DNA from: Moraxella sp.
GTDB lineage: Bacteria > Pseudomonadota > Gammaproteobacteria > Pseudomonadales > Moraxellaceae
Direction: 5' to 3'
Assembly (NCBI GenBank): GCA_030525705.1
Contig: JAUNEE010000012.1
Location: forward strand, 1-34,993
DNA: 34,993 bases
The notes under the pieces were generated by a model. The model did not search any database. It saw nothing but the letters and a program-made list of their open reading frames with translations, and was not told the origin of the DNA. This document shows, piece by piece, positions 31,017 through 34,993 of the stretch (positions are counted from its first letter, which is position 1; every line of letters begins with the position of its first letter). Position numbers and translations under genes: made by a program.

Positions 31017-31376
31017 TCAAGATTGGGATTGATTGTGCGATTGCAAGACCACTTCATGCGTATCTGTCAAAACATGGCTTTTGCGAGACTGTTCAATGAC
31101 AATATTCGCCTCATCAAGCTTCGTCTGCAACGCTTGCTTCTCCTTTTTAAGTCTTGAGATTTCAAAGCGTGTCTGAAATACACGGAACACAATCAAAGCA
31201 ATCAAAAGCCCAATCACAATGCCAAGCACCAATGAAATAATCAGCAGAAGCCCCAAGTTCATAGAAGGTACTTGGGCAAGCATTAAATTCACCGCAACTT
31301 CACTGTTATTAGTTAGTACGAGCATTAAAGAATAACCAAACAGCAGCACTAACAATACAACCAAAATAATATGCAT
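31017..31376 (-). CDS. lapA: LapA family (DUF1049) inner-membrane protein
   Basis: A 119-aa protein with two membrane helices (about residues 2-22 and 40-65) and a cytoplasmic coiled coil ([21 protein letters not shown]). This is the LapA/DUF1049 layout, including [10 protein letters not shown] between the helices. In E. coli lapA is followed by lapB, whose product helps control LPS synthesis; here pyrF follows and no lapB is present. The Gln/Ser/His-rich tail is not conserved. The ribosome-binding site is GAGAG. Confidence 0.9.
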   Translation of the reverse strand: MHIILVVLLVLLFGYSLMLVLTNNSEVAVNLMLAQVPSMNLGLLLIISLVLGIVIGLLIALIVFRVFQTRFEISRLKKEKQALQTKLDEANIVIEQSRKSHVLTDTHEVVLQSHNQSQS

Positions 31377-31389
31377 AACTTACTCTCAT

Positions 31390-31401
31390 CGACCGCGGTC
31401 G
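31390..31401. repeat. 12-bp perfect GC palindrome between ihfB and lapA
   Basis: CGACCGCGGTCG reads the same on both strands and stands out in an A/T-rich 46-bp gap. It could be a protein-binding site or, in RNA, a duplex-forming element in front of lapA. Confidence 0.5.
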
Positions 31402-31422
31402 TTTTCTAAAAAGACAAAAGCC

Positions 31423-31704
31423 CTACTGGTTCACCGCTTCACGCAGTGCCTTGCCTGGCTTAAAATGTGGGATAGCCTTAGCAGCCACCACCACACTGTC
31501 CCCTGTCTTTGGATTTCTAGCGGTGCGGGCTTGGCGATGATGCAGGCAAAAACTGCCAAAGCCACGGATTTCCACCCGTCCATCATCTGCCAAGGTATCT
31601 ACCATCAACGCAAGCAAACTACGCACCGAATCATCAACCAACACTTCGCTTAAATGGTCATGCTGTGCCGATAGGTCTGCAATCAGCTCGGATTTGTTAA
31701 TCAT
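31423..31704 (-). CDS. ihfB: Integration host factor beta subunit
   Basis: A 93-aa HU/IHF-family protein that with IhfA bends DNA at specific sites. MINKSELIADLSAQ, then GRVEIRGFGSFCLHHRQARTARNPKTGD (beta arm with the intercalating Pro in RNPKTG) and PHFKPGKALREAVN are typical of IhfB. The position after rpsA confirms beta over HU. I choose ATG 31704 by alignment with other IhfB starts, though no ribosome-binding site is seen and in-frame ATGs at 31728, 31740 and 31755 exist. Confidence 0.94.
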   Translation of the reverse strand: MINKSELIADLSAQHDHLSEVLVDDSVRSLLALMVDTLADDGRVEIRGFGSFCLHHRQARTARNPKTGDSVVVAAKAIPHFKPGKALREAVNQ

Positions 31705-31805
31705 GGGGCAATTTTTTTTGACTTGCATATGCCGTCTCATAAGATTCACCATCACCGCACATAAACATAAGCACGATGAACTGGCAGGTTACTTGTACAG
31801 ATACC

Positions 31806-31834
31806 ATAATAACGCAAATTTAAAAAAATGTGAA
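31806..31834 (-). promoter_or_regulatory. Candidate promoter of ihfB
   Basis: On the - strand TTCACA (31834-31829) and TATTAT (31811-31806) are 17 bp apart, between the rpsA terminator and ihfB. Confidence 0.5.
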
Positions 31835-31884
31835 TGATTTCATGATTTTTTTTGTTATTTTTCAGTAAGATGACGATGTTTTAT

Positions 31885-31925
31885 ACAAAAAAAACAGCAA
31901 CCAAAAAAGTTGCTGTTTTTGTATG
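31885..31925 (-). terminator. Rho-independent terminator of rpsA
   Basis: AAAAACAGCAAC (31890-31901) and GTTGCTGTTTTT (31909-31920) form a perfect 12-bp stem around a 7-nt loop. On the - strand a T tract follows. It begins 9 bp after the rpsA stop. Confidence 0.9.
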
Positions 31926-31933
31926 CACATCAA

Positions 31934-33613
31934 TTAGCCGTTTAGCTGCTCTTTGATGTCGCCGAACATATCACCCAAAGTCTTAGGCTGTGCATCTGCA
32001 CCAGCACTTAGCTCTTTGATGGCTTGACGTTCATCGGCTTCGTCTTTGGCTTTGATAGAAAGGCTAATACCACGAGATTTACGGTCAACGCCAACAATCT
32101 TCGCTTCCACTTCATCACCTACATTTAGATGTTTGGTTGCATCTTCTACACGCTCACGCTGTAGCTCAGAAGCACGTAGGTAACCTTCTACTTCATCCGC
32201 CAAGGTGATAACCGCACCTTTGGCATCAACTTCTTTTACAGTGCCTTTAACAATCGCACCACGGTCGTTGGCAGCTAAGTACTCACCGAATGGGTCAGAG
32301 CTTAGTTGCTTGATGCCTAGGCTGATACGGTTTTTCTCAGCATCTACATCTAGAACCACAGCGTCAACGGTGTCACCTTTTGAGTAGCTACGAATAGCTT
32401 CTTCACCTGACTCATTCCAAGAAATGTCAGATAGGTGTACTAGACCATCGATGCCGCCTTCAAGACCAACAAACAAACCGAAGTCAGTGATAGACTTGAT
32501 GGTGCCTGTGATTTTTTGACCTTTTTCATGGTTTTTATCAAACTCTTCCCAAGGATTTGGTAGGGTTTGCTTGATGCCTAGGCTGATACGGCGACGCTCG
32601 CTATCAATCTCTAGAACCATCACATTAACTTCATCGCCTACTTGAACGACTTTAGCAGGGTGAATGTTCTTGTTGGTGTGGTCCATTTCAGAAACGTGCA
32701 CCAAACCTTCAATGCCTTCTGCGATTTCAGCAAAACAGCCATACTCAGTCAAATTAGTCACACGTGCTTTAGTGATGGTGCCAACTGGATAAGTTTGCTC
32801 AACTTCGTGCCATGGGTCAGTGCCTAATTGTTTTAGACCTAGGCTAACACGGTTACGCTCACGATCAAATTTCAAGACTTTTACTTTCAGGTCTTGACCC
32901 ACTTCTACCGCTTCTGATGGGTGCTTAATGCGACGCCATGCCATATCAGTGATATGTAGCAAGCCATCAATACCGCCCAAATCAACGAATGCACCGTATT
33001 CTGTTAGATTCTTCACCACACCTTCTACAGTCATGCCTTCTTCTAGCTTAGCAAGTAGCTCATCACGCTCAGCACTGCTAGCAACTTCCATAACCGCACG
33101 ACGAGAAACAACGATGTTGTTACGCAACTTATCAATCTTGATGACTTTAAATTCTAGCTCTTTGCCTTCTAGGTGCGTAGTTTCACGGATAGGACGTACA
33201 TCCACCAAAGAACCTGGCAGGAACGCACGCACAGAACCAATCTCAACAGTAAAGCCGCCTTTAACCTTAGAAGAGATGACACCTTTAACGATTTCATCAT
33301 TCTCGTGCAACTGCTCAAGCGCACGCCAGCTTTCTTCACGCTTGGCTTTTTCGCGAGACAACACAGTTTGACCCATGCCGTTGTCAACCGCTTCTACCAC
33401 AACATCAATGGTGTCGCCGATTTGTACTTCTAGCTCGCCCGCTTCGTTCAAAAACTCAGCACGCTCAATCACGCCTTCAGACTTAAGACCTGTGTCAACG
33501 ATGATGCGGTCTTCATCAATCGCAACAACAACACCAGAAATCACCGAGCCACGCTCGATGTTTAGGTTATTACCTGACTCGCTTGCTTCAAACAGTTCAG
33601 CAAATGATAGCAT
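31934..33613 (-). CDS. rpsA: 30S ribosomal protein S1
   Basis: A 559-aa protein of six S1 (OB-fold) repeats that draws mRNA to the ribosome. The first repeat starts at [12 protein letters not shown]; the later ones carry the recurring pattern G-x-x-T-x-Y-G-x-F-V/A-x-L/I-x-G-I-x-G-L-x-H, as in [39 protein letters not shown] and [20 protein letters not shown]. Length equals that of E. coli S1. The start ATG is preceded by AAGG at 10 nt. The leader, about 150 nt, contains a hairpin that may serve S1 autoregulation. Neighbours cmk and ihfB are the classical ones. Confidence 0.98.
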   Translation of the reverse strand: MLSFAELFEASESGNNLNIERGSVISGVVVAIDEDRIIVDTGLKSEGVIERAEFLNEAGELEVQIGDTIDVVVEAVDNGMGQTVLSREKAKREESWRALEQLHENDEIVKGVISSKVKGGFTVEIGSVRAFLPGSLVDVRPIRETTHLEGKELEFKVIKIDKLRNNIVVSRRAVMEVASSAERDELLAKLEEGMTVEGVVKNLTEYGAFVDLGGIDGLLHITDMAWRRIKHPSEAVEVGQDLKVKVLKFDRERNRVSLGLKQLGTDPWHEVEQTYPVGTITKARVTNLTEYGCFAEIAEGIEGLVHVSEMDHTNKNIHPAKVVQVGDEVNVMVLEIDSERRRISLGIKQTLPNPWEEFDKNHEKGQKITGTIKSITDFGLFVGLEGGIDGLVHLSDISWNESGEEAIRSYSKGDTVDAVVLDVDAEKNRISLGIKQLSSDPFGEYLAANDRGAIVKGTVKEVDAKGAVITLADEVEGYLRASELQRERVEDATKHLNVGDEVEAKIVGVDRKSRGISLSIKAKDEADERQAIKELSAGADAQPKTLGDMFGDIKEQLNG

Positions 33614-33634
33614 TTATAGTTACCTTAAAAATTA

Positions 33635-33660
33635 ACCGTATCCTGCCAGCTCAGTACGGT
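33635..33660 (-). promoter_or_regulatory. Hairpin in the rpsA leader
   Basis: ACCGTA (33635-33640) and TACGGT (33655-33660) pair around a 14-nt loop containing CTGGCAGG on the - strand. It lies 22 nt before the rpsA start. S1 represses its own mRNA in E. coli through structured leader hairpins, so this is a candidate autoregulatory element. Confidence 0.4.
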
Positions 33661-33765
33661 GCAAATGAACAATAAAAACAAAGAATGCTGGTTTTTACAA
33701 TGTCTTTATTGTATAAAAATCACAACACCCGCCCCAAAAGACGCAGTGCATATAAAAATCAACCT

Positions 33766-33771
33766 ATTATA
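33766..33771 (-). promoter_or_regulatory. Candidate -10 box of rpsA
   Basis: TATAAT on the - strand, preceded by GGGC; the -35 region is poor. It would give a leader of about 145 nt. In the cmk-rpsA gap this is the best -10 match. Confidence 0.4.
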
Positions 33772-33832
33772 GCCCAAATCTAAACAAAAAGCACTAATTT
33801 TTTAAGGAATTTAGCACTTTTCTTGTGAAAAT

Positions 33833-34558
33833 TCACCCCATCACACCCCGCTCCCGACAAAACACCACGCACCGCTTAAATACTTCATCAATACCCAAAT
33901 CCGAACTGTCAATCACCAAAGCATCATCGGCAGGCTTTAAGGGGGCAACGGCACGGTTTTTATCCTGCTCGTCTCGTGCATTAATGTCTGCCAAAATCTT
34001 CTCATAATCGGCAGATTTTCCATTACTTATCAACTGCTTAACACGGCGATCGGCACGGGCTTTGCTGCTGGCGGTCAAAAAAATCTTGGCGACTGCTTCT
34101 GGGAAAATCACCGTCCCCATATCCCGCCCATCTGCCACAAGCCCCGACTGCTCTGCCATTTTTCTTTGGACGCCAACCAACGCAGTACGAACGGCAGGCA
34201 AAGTCGCAACGGCAGACGCATATTTCCCCACCGTTTCATTACGAATGTCGTCCACCAAAGGCTCGCCATTGACGATGATTTCAACTTGCTCTTTGTTTTT
34301 ATTAATCACAAATGCCAAAGTCAAACTTTGGGTTAATTGGGAAACTTGTTGTTCAAATACCGCTTTTTCATCATCGGTCAATGGTTTGTTTAATAAATGT
34401 TCGCTTAATAATCCTGTTTTAAATGCCATTAAGCCCACAATGCGATATAACGCACCACTATCTAATAAATTAAAGCCAAAATACTCAGCCAAACGATAAG
34501 CAATCGTGCCTTTGCCTGCGCCTGATGGACCGTCTATGGTAATAATGGGGTGTTTCAT
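33833..34558 (-). CDS. cmk: Cytidylate kinase
   Basis: A 241-aa P-loop kinase phosphorylating CMP and dCMP. The P-loop is ITIDGPSGAGKGTIA; LLDSGALYRIVG and VADGRDMGTVIFPEAVAKIFLTAS are the CMP-binding and lid-adjacent blocks; the end has VIDSSDLGIDEV. I choose ATG 34558 (MKHPIITIDG). A TTG at 34567 would add three residues. It is the first gene of the cmk-rpsA-ihfB string and is divergent from the broken gene at the window end. Confidence 0.97.
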   Translation of the reverse strand: MKHPIITIDGPSGAGKGTIAYRLAEYFGFNLLDSGALYRIVGLMAFKTGLLSEHLLNKPLTDDEKAVFEQQVSQLTQSLTLAFVINKNKEQVEIIVNGEPLVDDIRNETVGKYASAVATLPAVRTALVGVQRKMAEQSGLVADGRDMGTVIFPEAVAKIFLTASSKARADRRVKQLISNGKSADYEKILADINARDEQDKNRAVAPLKPADDALVIDSSDLGIDEVFKRCVVFCRERGVMG

Positions 34559-34574
34559 TTGAATCAACCGTTAT

Positions 34575-34603
34575 TTGATTTTTAGTATATTTTAACATAA
34601 AAT
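34575..34603 (+). promoter_or_regulatory. Candidate promoter of the right-end gene
   Basis: TTGATT (34575-34580) and TAAAAT (34598-34603) are 17 bp apart, 34 bp before the ATG at 34638 that follows a GGAG ribosome-binding site. Confidence 0.5.
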
Positions 34604-34637
34604 AGCTAAAAATATAGTAATTTTTTTGGAGAAATGT

Positions 34638-34993
34638 ATGTCATTATTTACTTTAATAAAAGACATATTATTTAGAAAAAACAACAAAACACCACTTAAT
34701 ACCAACCAAAATAGTGAAATGCAATTTGATATCCATAAAAATACAAAAACACTATTTTATTACATTACTCTGCTTATTTGACAAAAGATGACCCTAGAAA
34801 TGAAGGTAGGATAGATTTTAAGATTTGGGCGGAAACTCAAGAACAAGCATTTTTACTTGGTAATAGGGTAATTATTGAGTTTTTGCCAATGATTGTTTTA
34901 GAAAACGCCTTTATTTCTGATAATGACAGTGTTGATGTTGGTATGCAAATATTTGATAAAAAGGCAATTGTATTGAGTACCGATATGAGCGAT
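34638..34993 (+). pseudogene. Frameshifted AT-rich gene of unknown function (3' end outside window)
   Basis: GGAG at 34628-34631 precedes ATG 34638. The first frame codes for MSLFTLIKDILFRKNNKT and on to NTKTLFYYIT, then meets TGA at 34779-34781. A second frame, shifted by -1, is open from 34739 to the window end and reads naturally as SAYLTKDDPRNEGRIDFKIW, then FLLGNRVIIEFLP and VGMQIFDKKAIVLSTD. A one-base loss near 34769 would explain the switch, giving one protein of more than 115 aa. No family recognised; it starts with a short amphipathic segment and no clear signal peptide. There is no homopolymer at the break, so simple phase variation is unlikely; a sequencing error cannot be excluded. 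Confidence 0.6.

Noticed and set aside
33786..33821. Possible terminator after cmk (AGCACT present twice)
   Set aside because: The two copies are direct, not inverted, so no hairpin forms.

Overview
The window looks like chromosomal DNA of a Moraxellaceae bacterium, most likely Moraxella. The grounds are: two tandem surface lipoproteins of the Slam-dependent, TbpB/fHbp-like barrel type; the gene string cmk-rpsA-ihfB-lapA-pyrF; a split division and cell-wall (dcw) cluster murG-murC-ddl-ftsQ-ftsA-ftsZ; recA-recX; and core genes with about 45-58% GC interrupted by much more AT-rich small genes. The assignment rests on protein content and synteny only; no database was searched.

Left part (1-9347, mostly + strand): a 5'-truncated surface lipoprotein and an intact paralogue, each with its own terminator; the Fe-S/P-loop protein Mrp (- strand); lon behind a sigma-32-like promoter; yciB; and the compact set yciI, an anchored coiled-coil protein, and mnmC.

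Middle (9348-16857): two AT-rich intergenic modules (9661-9905 and 12240-12494) share a 38-bp identical core and perfect DnaA boxes at matching positions. They bracket a DUF2628-like membrane protein with a pilin-like C-terminus and trmB. Then come recA, a terminator hairpin, recX, a convergent periplasmic racemase, and the PHP-domain exonuclease rnm. All genes from 14.6 kb to 34.6 kb lie on the - strand.

Right part (17178-34558, - strand; in transcription order cmk, rpsA, ihfB, lapA, pyrF, epmA, pyrE, gshB, murG, murC, ddl, ftsQ, ftsA, ftsZ): translation, nucleotide synthesis, glutathione synthesis, peptidoglycan precursor synthesis and division. AT-rich small genes have been inserted between murG and murC (an Imm45-like immunity protein, a BrnA-like protein and two unknowns) and between murC and ddl (a DUF2281-like antitoxin plus a uracil-DNA-glycosylase-like protein). 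Five copies of a double-palindrome repeat (core GGTGCGTAATACGCACC) occur only between 24.9 and 30.2 kb. Two nearly identical copies exactly bracket the Imm45/BrnA-like pair, which makes it look like a cassette. The window ends in a frameshifted AT-rich gene on the + strand.

The best candidates for something undescribed are the duplicated DnaA-box module, the repeat-flanked immunity/antitoxin cassette inside the dcw cluster, and the antitoxin plus glycosylase-like pair between murC and ddl.
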